Positions 1-5,900 of a stretch of 8,143 bases of DNA are shown here, one piece after another. The DNA comes from Candidatus Thorarchaeota archaeon (GTDB lineage Archaea > Asgardarchaeota > Thorarchaeia > Thorarchaeales > Thorarchaeaceae). Within the stretch, counting starts at the first letter, position 1. Every line of letters starts with the position of its first letter. The stretch spans positions 1 through 8,143 of the forward strand of contig WTCK01000154.1 of the NCBI GenBank assembly GCA_013138615.1, read 5' to 3'. A model generated the notes under the pieces. The model was not told the DNA's origin. It worked only from the letters and a program-made list of their open reading frames with translations, and searched no databases. Made by a program: the position numbers and the translations under genes.

Positions 1-479
1 CCATAGATAGTCCGTGTGTTGTGAATCCTGTCGTCAAAGGCATGTGCTTGATCGTCAATCATCTTTGCGAAAGCAATCTTCTCCTCAAACGTTACATCCT
101 GAAATGGCCTCTTGACCTTCAGTCTGACCTTGTCCTGGAAAGATGGTCCATCAATCTTGAATGGCTTTGCTACCCTACTACGGGTTGCCAGCGCCAGGCG
201 CGCAACAGACTCCCCGGTTTCTCGCATGCTTTTGGGGGTCAGATCAGTTGCCTGTCCAAAAGCCCAAGCACCATCAATGAATGCCCTAATTCCAGCGCCC
301 TTCAACCTCGAGGCAAGCGAACGTTTTGTAACGCCATCGCTCAGCTCAATGATTGTTGTCGAAGTATTTTCGATTCGAACATCAGCAAACTTGGCGCCAA
401 CTTTGAGTGCTGCTTCAATGGCAGCTCTGGCCGCATCTTCCATAGTAATCGCCCTTGCGTCTTTGCTCATGTGCGACAT
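1..479 (-). CDS. tldD: TldD/PmbA-family metalloprotease, N-terminal part (runs off left edge)
   Basis: About 159 codons are visible, reading leftward from the start and leaving the window without a stop, so only the N-terminal domain is present. After a short lead the product reads AARAAIEAALKVGAKFADVR, then IIELSDGV, then a GAGIRAFIDGAWAFG block. This alternation of 'GA-x-(F/Y)-ADVR', 'I-x-L-x-DG' and 'G-x-G-x-R-(A/V)' with an aromatic/glycine patch is characteristic of TldD and its partner PmbA/TldE. In characterised members the two form a zinc protease dimer that clips unfolded or modified peptides. The HExxxH metal site lies farther toward the C-terminus, outside the window, so I cannot tell the catalytic TldD subunit from the non-catalytic TldE/PmbA type. 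The start is uncertain: ATG codons end at 479, 470 and 443, and the last fits the usual short family N-terminus well. It is transcribed divergently from the ESCRT-I-like gene and probably has no functional link to it. Confidence 0.85.
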   Translation of the reverse strand, partial: MSHMSKDARAITMEDAARAAIEAALKVGAKFADVRIENTSTTIIELSDGVTKRSLASRLKGAGIRAFIDGAWAFGQATDLTPKSMRETGESVARLALATRSRVAKPFKIDGPSFQDKVRLKVKRPFQDVTFEEKIAFAKMIDDQAHAFDDRIHNTRTIY

Positions 480-625
480 TACGGTTAAACCAGTTTTGGA
501 AAAGGAGCCTGCACTACTCGGGGCGCTCTCACGCCAAATCAGGAATAGCTGCGGGCCTACAGTCGAATGTGGGTCAATGTGTTCAGGATTGTCCAGATTT
601 CCTTCAACTGTTGCGGGTGTTTTGG

Positions 626-635
626 AGATAATACA
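626..635 (+). promoter_or_regulatory. Possible TATA box of the ESCRT-I-like gene
   Basis: The AT-rich element AGATAATACA lies about 60 bases before the proposed TTG start at 693. An archaeal TATA box there would place transcription start near 655-660 and leave a leader of roughly 35 bases, enough to include the ribosome binding site at 681-687. It lies in the divergent gap between the tldD-like gene and this gene. The match is modest and was found by eye only. Confidence 0.3.
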
Positions 636-680
636 CGGGTCTTTCTGGACGGCTTGGACAAGGGAGATGGGCCATTGACC

Positions 681-687
681 GGAGGTG
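681..687 (+). promoter_or_regulatory. Shine-Dalgarno site that decides the start at 693
   Basis: GGAGGTG sits five bases before a TTG codon at 693-695 that is in frame with the large zinc-finger/GRAM protein. The only upstream ATG in frame (567) has no comparable site. The 42 extra residues it would add (including NCCGCFG) resemble no domain and lie in a gap expected to hold divergent promoters. I therefore take TTG 693 as the start. Vps25 uses the same arrangement of GGAGG before TTG. Confidence 0.6.
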
Positions 688-692
688 CCCAG

Positions 693-2267
693 TTGACTGA
701 GGATTCCTCAAACCGCATATGTAAAGCATGCAAGAGCAAAGGTGCCACTTACCTGTGCGAAGATTGTGGAGCAGTGCTCTGCTCAAATTGTCTTGAAAGC
801 AAATTTACATCTTCATACGTGTGCAAAGATTGCCATAGTATACTGGGCACTCCTCTGCCGGGGCAAAGGTTTGAGGAATGCAGTGACTGTGGATCTGAGA
901 ATCTGAGTGTAGGTAGGCGGATTGAGGAGATATGCCCTGAGTGTCACTCCACGCGCACCATCCTGGTGGACGCTAAACAAAGGAGCATCGCACAAGAACT
1001 CAGGCAGGCAATCAACAGCTTGCAGTATGGCCACACAAAACTGAGAGAATTCAACAATAGATTAAGCGGAGGCAAGCGCCTGCTTGTTTCCCTGAGGATG
1101 GCTAACTTCCTACACTACAGGTGGTTAGATGATAAGATTCAGAGTATACAGGAGGAGCTGCCCGCAATCAAGAATCGGATAGGCAGTCAGGCAGACATGT
1201 TAGCCAGGCAAATCGCAGCTGAAACAAAGGGTTTGATGAACACTACCACTTGGTCCACATCCCAGTTTCCGTTCATTGAAGGTGTTACCAACAGGGTAAC
1301 GCAACTGGTTAACCAGTACAAACACTCTGTTGATGAAGCATTGAGTGAAGCCGATCTTACTTTGAATGACATCGTAAAGCAACTAGACGGATTAAACTAC
1401 TACCGGTCCAAATTCTCGAGTTTCTACGAGCATGCAGAACTCTCAATCAACGAATTGCCTGTATGTGCCCTTCCCAAAGTCAAAGTTACAGGTAGCGATT
1501 TCCTCAAGCATGACAAGGCAACTGGTACTCTCTTCATCACGAACAGGAGGCTCGTCTTCATTGCGCAGAGAGGTGTTGTTCGCAAGAAGACTGAGATCAT
1601 CTTCGATTTCCCGCTTCTCTACCTTACCTCAATAGAGGAAGATGGCAGATTCAGAAAGAGAATGATCCTGAAGATGAAGCAAGGCGAAGTGAAGATCTCC
1701 TGCAGCGAGCAGACAAAGAAGGTACTGCCGGATTACGTCGAGATTGCCAAGAAGTTTGATAGGTATATGCAGACAGACCTGCAGAAGGTGCGGAAACTAG
1801 AACAGGCGAGTGTTAACGTAAGCGATGTCAGACTCAGGATTGAAGATTTGATTTATTCTTTGAATACTGGAGGAAACAAGCCGAGAACCAGAATTACGTA
1901 TCCAAATCCGCCGACTGGATCGTACTATGCTGAGCCATCAAGTCCCCAATCCAGATATCCCCGCAACGACTACGGAAGATATCATCAAGGGGCTCAATTC
2001 AAGGACCATCTGGAGAGAACAATAGACAGAGGTGCATATTGGCAGTATCCAGATGCAAGAGGCGAGATGGCGGCAGGGATTGAAACCCTCAGAAGAAACG
2101 CATCTTCATTGAACAATGCTATACGTGATACTGTTCATCTCTTCAGGGGAGGACGGCTTGTTCCAGAGGATTTCATCAGACGGTACAAGGGACTGATGCG
2201 TGACTCATACTACACAAGAAAGGAAATCCAAAGAATGTCTTCAAGAGACGCAGGCTACTACAGGTAA
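693..2267 (+). CDS. ESCRT-I/II-like adaptor: zinc fingers, coiled coil, GRAM/GLUE-like PH domain, steadiness box
   Basis: About 524 residues from TTG 693 (566 from ATG 567; numbering here is from 693). Residues 10-47 carry four CxxC pairs (C10/C13, C22/C25, C30/C33, C44/C47) spaced like a cross-brace FYVE or B-box finger. C63/C66 and C81/C84 form a second zinc-ribbon-like pair. Residues about 91-258 are charged and helical, probably coiled coil. Residues about 263-358 form a PH-type domain with the GRAM signature GTLFITNRRLVFI, followed by strands that align by eye with the Vps36 GLUE domain. A Pro/Tyr/Arg-rich linker spans about 393-433. The C-terminus (about 478-520, GGRLVPEDFIRRYKGLMRDS) resembles the steadiness box of Vps23/TSG101, which packs against Vps28 in the ESCRT-I core. 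No UEV domain is seen. A role as a membrane-binding ESCRT adaptor in the cytoplasm is inferred from the domains and from the neighbouring ESCRT-III, Vps4, Vps25 and Vps28/Vps22 genes. Its stop is one base from the convergent ESCRT-III stop. Domain calls are by eye; the steadiness box is the least certain. Confidence 0.8.
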   Translation: MTEDSSNRICKACKSKGATYLCEDCGAVLCSNCLESKFTSSYVCKDCHSILGTPLPGQRFEECSDCGSENLSVGRRIEEICPECHSTRTILVDAKQRSIAQELRQAINSLQYGHTKLREFNNRLSGGKRLLVSLRMANFLHYRWLDDKIQSIQEELPAIKNRIGSQADMLARQIAAETKGLMNTTTWSTSQFPFIEGVTNRVTQLVNQYKHSVDEALSEADLTLNDIVKQLDGLNYYRSKFSSFYEHAELSINELPVCALPKVKVTGSDFLKHDKATGTLFITNRRLVFIAQRGVVRKKTEIIFDFPLLYLTSIEEDGRFRKRMILKMKQGEVKISCSEQTKKVLPDYVEIAKKFDRYMQTDLQKVRKLEQASVNVSDVRLRIEDLIYSLNTGGNKPRTRITYPNPPTGSYYAEPSSPQSRYPRNDYGRYHQGAQFKDHLERTIDRGAYWQYPDARGEMAAGIETLRRNASSLNNAIRDTVHLFRGGRLVPEDFIRRYKGLMRDSYYTRKEIQRMSSRDAGYYR

Positions 2268-2268
2268 T

Positions 2269-2892
2269 CTAAATGCCAAGCTCGCTCTCCAGAGATTTGA
2301 TAGCCTCTTCAAGTTCATCAGTTTGACTGGCAGGTCTAGTGCCAGTTGGGGCTTCTCCCAACCCAGCCTCGTTGTCTATCTCAAGCATGGCAGCAGCCAA
2401 ATCGTCCGCTGTAATCTCCGGCATCGTTGCATGAAATGCATCATCAGCTATGCCACTCTCGATTTCAAATTCTTCTAAGCGATGAGCTATCTCATCGACA
2501 TTCGCAACTACCTTCGTAGCATCGGTTGCGTTTCCAAGCAACCCAAGAATCTTGGCAACTTCATCCATGGCGCGATTCGTCTTGGCGGCTGTCTGTGCAC
2601 GGTTAACATGAGCGAGAATCTTGAGGATATTGAGCCGCGACCTATCAACAGAAAGTGCATACCTGCGAAATCTGACCATCTCGGTCGCATAGGTCCGATA
2701 TGCGTCCATTTGACCAGCCTTGCGAGCACGCACAGCCCGGTTCTTAGTTCCACGCTCTTCCTTCTCGAGCTTATTCCTCTGTCGTTCTAGCTGCTTCGTT
2801 AATATTCGGAGCTCGCTCTTAACTTCCCCAATGTCTGGCTTCTTTCGACCCCAAGAGAAAGCCTTTCTTATCGTACCCAAATACCTCACCAA
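2269..2892 (-). CDS. ESCRT-III (Snf7/CHMP family) filament protein
   Basis: 207 residues, close to the usual 200-240 for the family. It has a basic N-terminus (R3, R9, K10, R16-K18) and a long charged helical hairpin from about 21 to 105 (LTKQLERQRNKLEKEE, then a second helix rich in Arg/Lys and Ala). Shorter helices follow, then an acidic C-terminal half (about 130-180) and a Gly/Thr/Pro linker. This is the charge asymmetry and layout of Snf7-domain proteins. The last residues, LEEAIKSLESEL (194-205), resemble a MIT-interacting motif 1, with hydrophobic residues at 194, 198 and 201 but without the usual Arg. ESCRT-III subunits polymerise on membranes to drive constriction and scission and are disassembled by Vps4, whose gene is adjacent and divergent. 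The start is TTG at 2892, with GTG 2889 the next codon; no ATG is available upstream in frame before a stop. A good BRE/TATA lies 43-53 bases upstream. I cannot assign it firmly to the CHMP1-3-like or CHMP4-7-like Asgard class. Confidence 0.92.
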   Translation of the reverse strand: MVRYLGTIRKAFSWGRKKPDIGEVKSELRILTKQLERQRNKLEKEERGTKNRAVRARKAGQMDAYRTYATEMVRFRRYALSVDRSRLNILKILAHVNRAQTAAKTNRAMDEVAKILGLLGNATDATKVVANVDEIAHRLEEFEIESGIADDAFHATMPEITADDLAAAMLEIDNEAGLGEAPTGTRPASQTDELEEAIKSLESELGI

Positions 2893-2934
2893 GTCTGCGA
2901 TTTGTGACCTAACAATTGGAGCTGCGAATCCGCG

Positions 2935-2945
2935 TTTAAACTTTC
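2935..2945 (-). promoter_or_regulatory. BRE/TATA promoter of the ESCRT-III gene
   Basis: On the minus strand the sequence reads GAAAGTTTAAA: a purine-rich BRE-like element directly before a TTTAAA TATA core. Transcription would begin near 2912, giving a leader of about 20 bases before the TTG/GTG start at 2892/2889. This is the most convincing archaeal promoter in the window, though no Shine-Dalgarno site is well placed. Confidence 0.6.
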
Positions 2946-3037
2946 GTAGCCCCAGCTTGGCATTGAACAGAAGAGGGACGCCCAGGGGGAATGGTTGATT
3001 CTCGATTGGTCAACAGCGAAGATAAAACACAGACATT

Positions 3038-3045
3038 CTTAATAG
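3038..3045 (+). promoter_or_regulatory. Probable TATA box of vps4 (nearly leaderless)
   Basis: CTTAATAG lies with its centre about 33 bases before the ATG at 3075. With the usual TATA-to-start distance, transcription would begin at about 3067-3070 and the message would be almost leaderless. That fits the absence of a Shine-Dalgarno site before vps4. It faces the ESCRT-III promoter across the same intergenic region (2893-3074). Confidence 0.45.
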
Positions 3046-3074
3046 CTTACAGCGCATCTCACACTTGACTTCAC

Positions 3075-4304
3075 ATGTCAGGATCAGGCAATGACAGACT
3101 AGATGTTGGGCTCAAGAATCTCCTCAACAAAGCGATAGAACTGGACAACAGGGGGATGAAGAAGGAGGCTTGTCAATACTATCTGCGAGCCAGCAAGATT
3201 CTCATCAAGCTCTCAAAATCCACGTCACTTCCTTCTGTTCGAAAACATTACTTCACGCGCGCCCAAGAGTGCGTTGATAGAGTCCGATATCTCTCGGGAA
3301 TCAAAAAGAAAGCCCGTGGACCACCTAATGGGCTGCAGACCCCTCCAAAGAGCGATATTGGAGCAGTTACTGAATCGACTGTCGGCAAGCGATCCGAAGT
3401 CACTCCCGAGCTAGACGAGGACACCAAGCGGCTCCAGGAGATGATTGCAGATACAATCATCACAGATCGCCCCAGCGTCAACTTGTCTGAGGTTGCCGGT
3501 CTCGACGACGCGAAACAAGCTATCTATGACGCGATACTAGCGCCGATGAAACATCCGGAGCTATTCAAAGGAAAAGCAAGGCAACCGTGGAGGGGCATCC
3601 TGTTGTACGGTCCAGCAGGCTGCGGAAAGACATTGATTGCAAAAGCAGTTGCAGCCGAAGTTAACGCCACATTCTTCAACGTGTCAGCCGCCAACATAGT
3701 GAGCAAATGGCTTGGCGAATCTGAACGTCTAGTTATGAGCCTCTTTGAAATGGCAAGAAAGAATCAACCGGCAATCATCTTCATGGATGAGCTGGATTCA
3801 ATTGGCGTTTCAAGGTCCGGGGATGATGTCGGAGGCGAAAGGCGGCTGAAGACTCAGCTGTTAACAGAGATGCAGGGGCTCGCAAGCGACCAGAATGAAA
3901 GAATTACGCTAATTGGTGCAACTAATCTCCCTTGGGAATTGGACTTTGCTTTGAGGTCCCGTTTCGAGAAGCGAATCCATGTACCACTGCCGGACAAGAA
4001 AGCACGAAAAGAGATTTTCAAAATTCATATCGAAGATGTGGAGTTAGCATCAGAAGTGGGCTTTGCAGAGCTCGCGAGTCTTAGTGAGGGGTACAGTGGA
4101 AGGGACATCGGTGTGGTTTGCAGAGAGGCGGCGATGGAGCCCATAAGGGACCTTCAAAAAACCGGAAGAATGGAAGAGGAAGCGGCGATACTGAATCTTC
4201 GCCCCGTGTCGAGAGAGGATTTTCTCGGAGCCATTGAGAACATCAGGCCAGCGACATCTCCAGAAGATATCAAAAAGTACATTGACTGGGCGGAGGGGTC
4301 GTAG
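3075..4304 (+). CDS. vps4: Vps4-type AAA ATPase with N-terminal MIT domain
   Basis: 409 residues. An N-terminal three-helix MIT domain spans about 9-75 (LLNKAIELDNRGMKKEACQYY). A linker covers about 78-130. The AAA core has Walker A GPAGCGKT (179-186), pore-loop KWLGESERL (211-219, W212 being the substrate-gripping aromatic), Walker B IIFMDE (234-239), sensor-1 N284 and an arginine-finger segment ALRSRF (292-297). Vps4 forms a hexamer that pulls ESCRT-III subunits through its pore using ATP, with the MIT domain binding the MIM motif of ESCRT-III, encoded next door. The stretch between the small-domain helices (about 361-378) is too short for the eukaryotic beta domain, so the protein resembles archaeal CdvC in this respect. 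The C-terminal helix is kept (IENIRPATSPEDI, compare the eukaryotic 'TRPTV' block). Oddity: the segment that reads RRR in eukaryotic Vps4 is R294-S295-R296 here. It is followed after three bases by vps25, probably on one transcript. Confidence 0.96.
   Translation: MSGSGNDRLDVGLKNLLNKAIELDNRGMKKEACQYYLRASKILIKLSKSTSLPSVRKHYFTRAQECVDRVRYLSGIKKKARGPPNGLQTPPKSDIGAVTESTVGKRSEVTPELDEDTKRLQEMIADTIITDRPSVNLSEVAGLDDAKQAIYDAILAPMKHPELFKGKARQPWRGILLYGPAGCGKTLIAKAVAAEVNATFFNVSAANIVSKWLGESERLVMSLFEMARKNQPAIIFMDELDSIGVSRSGDDVGGERRLKTQLLTEMQGLASDQNERITLIGATNLPWELDFALRSRFEKRIHVPLPDKKARKEIFKIHIEDVELASEVGFAELASLSEGYSGRDIGVVCREAAMEPIRDLQKTGRMEEEAAILNLRPVSREDFLGAIENIRPATSPEDIKKYIDWAEGS
4292..4298 (+). promoter_or_regulatory. 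Shine-Dalgarno site for vps25 inside the vps4 end
   Basis: GGAGGGG lies in the last codons of vps4, nine bases before a TTG at 4308 that opens the Vps25 frame. The stop of vps4 (4302-4304) falls between the site and the start, which suggests translational coupling and supports TTG as the true start of vps25. Confidence 0.6.
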
Positions 4305-4307
4305 GGT

Positions 4308-5033
4308 TTGGGTATCAAGGAGCGACAGCGAGAGAAGAAAAAGACCGAAGAGCCTGTCAAAGATATGGCGGAACCCTCGGTGATTGTGGAGCAGACGGCT
4401 GACGATGATTCCGCACACGTGTCAGAAATTCTTGTTGAAGTGGATGATGTGTCCAACGCAACTGATACTCTCGAAACTGCTGTCGTTGAACCAGAACAAA
4501 TGACGGACACCAAAACGGCCGCCGTAACGGAAATCGTGCCGCGATGGGGGAACATTGGAGAAGCTGAGTGGATGTACAACATTCCCACGAGATCACAGGA
4601 CCTGGTTCTCTGGGCTGAAGAATGGGGAGACTTCCTGCTTGAATGGACAGAATTCGAGAAGATTCATGTTCTCTCTGTTTCAGCGTTCATTTCGAGACCC
4701 CCATTCAAGGACATACTTGGAAAAGTAAAAGCCTTCAGATCAATCGGGAACTCGTTAGTTGGGAAAGACGTTGCTGCATGGCTTGATAGGAATAGAGAAC
4801 AACTCAGAGTGTACTGGAGGCCGCTTGGGGAATGGGCAGATTTGGTCTATAGATGGGCTCTGGACACCGGCATTCTTCGTCTCGATGTGAAGTCATTGGT
4901 CATCCAAAAAGCAGAACAGGATTTTTCAAGACTTCCTGAAGAGGACATCCACAGGATAATGGCCCTACTTGTTGAAAGAGGATTTGCCGAGTGGGTTGAT
5001 AAAAAAGCTGGGGCTGTTGTTATCAAAGTCTAG
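4308..5033 (+). CDS. vps25: Vps25-like ESCRT-II subunit with acidic N-terminal extension
   Basis: 241 residues. Residues about 80-241 match eukaryotic Vps25. A first winged helix spans roughly 95-165. The hallmark block YWRPLGEWADLVYRW (169-183) aligns with human MWRRPEEWGKLIYQW, sharing W-R, E-W, L and Y-x-W. A second winged helix ends in LPEEDIHRIMALL and a final strand AGAVVIKV, like the human 'GVKF' end. In ESCRT-II, Vps25 forms the arms of a Y-shaped complex on a Vps22/Vps36 base and recruits ESCRT-III (Vps20/CHMP6 in eukaryotes). Residues 1-78 have no counterpart in eukaryotic Vps25: a short basic start (KERQREKKK) and then an acidic, Val/Thr/Asp/Glu-rich, probably disordered stretch. 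The gene follows vps4 by three bases, starts with TTG behind GGAGGGG, and ends 12 bases from the convergent Vps28/Vps22 gene, its expected partner. Confidence 0.9.
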   Translation: MGIKERQREKKKTEEPVKDMAEPSVIVEQTADDDSAHVSEILVEVDDVSNATDTLETAVVEPEQMTDTKTAAVTEIVPRWGNIGEAEWMYNIPTRSQDLVLWAEEWGDFLLEWTEFEKIHVLSVSAFISRPPFKDILGKVKAFRSIGNSLVGKDVAAWLDRNREQLRVYWRPLGEWADLVYRWALDTGILRLDVKSLVIQKAEQDFSRLPEEDIHRIMALLVERGFAEWVDKKAGAVVIKV

Positions 5034-5045
5034 CTGATTATCGAT

Positions 5046-5804
5046 TTAGGCTTCGGAAGTGCCTCCAACCTCTGGATTATCTCCTGATCTCAAGCCCGGG
5101 AAGTAATATCGTCCACCAGTGCTGAATCTGATATCAGCAACAGCCATGCCGGCATCTACTAGACTAGTGAGAACCTGACGAGCGTGATCTTCTGACCACT
5201 TCAGGTTCATCATAACCTCTTCAATCGAAACGTATCCCTTCAAGGCCGCCAAGTTGATTACATCAGATTGGTCTCGACGAAGCTCAAGGGGACGAAGCTC
5301 TACAACCTTGACGCCGCCTCTCAGAGTTCGTATGCCAGGTATCAGACCGTGTTCGGCGACTCGATTCACTGCCTCGATAACGTCACTGTAGCTCACTGAC
5401 TTGAACTGAGGAAGTCGTTTGACCACCTCAACAATCAACTCTGCGAGACCCATGAGTCCCTTCGAAGCGTGGACTGTAGCCACATCAAGAATCGCAAGCC
5501 CAATGTAATCATAGAATTCGTCAAGGGTTAGACCTTGCGGAACAGGCCTTATGGATTGCCCGGACAGGTCCAACATATTCATTGCATTGGGAAAGTTTTC
5601 GGGGATTCTTTCGTGATCAAGGAATCGAAAGATATCCGTCCCGAGGCGTCTCAGCTCACCGATGTTTGACTTCACTTCTTGAACCAAGGCATCCGATTCG
5701 CGCTCGAATGTTCGGATGTCTACGGCACCCAGGTCGTATATCTTCTTCAGCTGGTCCAACGTGGCAATTGAGGCGAATATCTCAGTTTGAAGTCGCTCCT
5801 GCAT
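5046..5804 (-). CDS. vps22: Fused Vps28-like headpiece and Vps22/EAP30 ESCRT-II subunit
   Basis: 252 residues, ATG start. Residues about 5-80 look like the N-terminal headpiece of Vps28 (ESCRT-I): EIFASIATLDQLKKIY (8-23) aligns with human ELFAVVKTMQALEKAY, a second helix FERESDALVQEVKSNI follows, and a third segment ends in ENFPNAM (compare human 'DCPLAM'). Residues about 94-240 match the EAP30 domain of Vps22/SNF8. The best segment is GYVSIEEVMMNLKWSEDHAR (190-209) followed by QVLTSL, against human GYVTVSEIKASLKW...ARQVLEHL; YYFPGL (233-238) matches YWLPAL. Eukaryotic Vps22 begins instead with a different helical region. The protein therefore seems to join ESCRT-I and ESCRT-II parts in one chain and should pair with Vps25 through its winged helices. 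It lies 97 bases downstream of aspS on the same strand. I see no sure Shine-Dalgarno site; a TATA-like TATAAA at 5818-5823 is too close to the ATG for normal use. The EAP30 call is firm and the Vps28 call good. Confidence 0.9.
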   Translation of the reverse strand: MQERLQTEIFASIATLDQLKKIYDLGAVDIRTFERESDALVQEVKSNIGELRRLGTDIFRFLDHERIPENFPNAMNMLDLSGQSIRPVPQGLTLDEFYDYIGLAILDVATVHASKGLMGLAELIVEVVKRLPQFKSVSYSDVIEAVNRVAEHGLIPGIRTLRGGVKVVELRPLELRRDQSDVINLAALKGYVSIEEVMMNLKWSEDHARQVLTSLVDAGMAVADIRFSTGGRYYFPGLRSGDNPEVGGTSEA

Positions 5805-5848
5805 CGGCTCGCATCCCTTTATACATCTAGATAGCTGACTAGGCTGAC

Positions 5849-5861
5849 AGAGCTAAGCTCT
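5849..5861. repeat. Short inverted repeat between aspS and the Vps28/Vps22 gene
   Basis: AGAGCT-A-AGCTCT is a perfect 6-base inverted repeat with a one-base centre, in the 97-base gap after the aspS stop. The loop is too small for a stable RNA hairpin unless the innermost pairs open, and no T-tract follows directly on the minus strand. It is better read as a possible protein-binding palindrome or chance than as a terminator. A repeated GCTGAC lies beside it at 5834 and 5843. Confidence 0.3.
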
Positions 5862-5900
5862 CGCTACTTGCTTTAAGACGGAGTATTATTCCAGGTATCA

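Noticed and set aside
21..678. Two long plus-strand open frames at the left edge (155 and 188 codons)
   Set aside because: They lie opposite the minus-strand tldD-like frame, which has clear family motifs and simply runs off the window edge. Their translations look like antisense shadows with no domain.
567..692. ATG 567 as start of the ESCRT-I-like gene
   Set aside because: The extra 42 residues have no domain resemblance, no ribosome site precedes ATG 567, and TTG 693 has an excellent GGAGGTG site. It remains possible.
4154..4588. Minus-strand open frame of 144 codons across the vps4/vps25 junction
   Set aside because: It is the Ser/Val-rich complement of two well-supported plus-strand genes and shows no motif.
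5817..5826. TATAAA on the minus strand before the Vps28/Vps22 gene as its promoter
   Set aside because: Its centre is only about 16 bases from the ATG, so transcription would start inside the gene. The ATG itself is supported by Vps28-like residues from position 5, and no later start keeps the domain.
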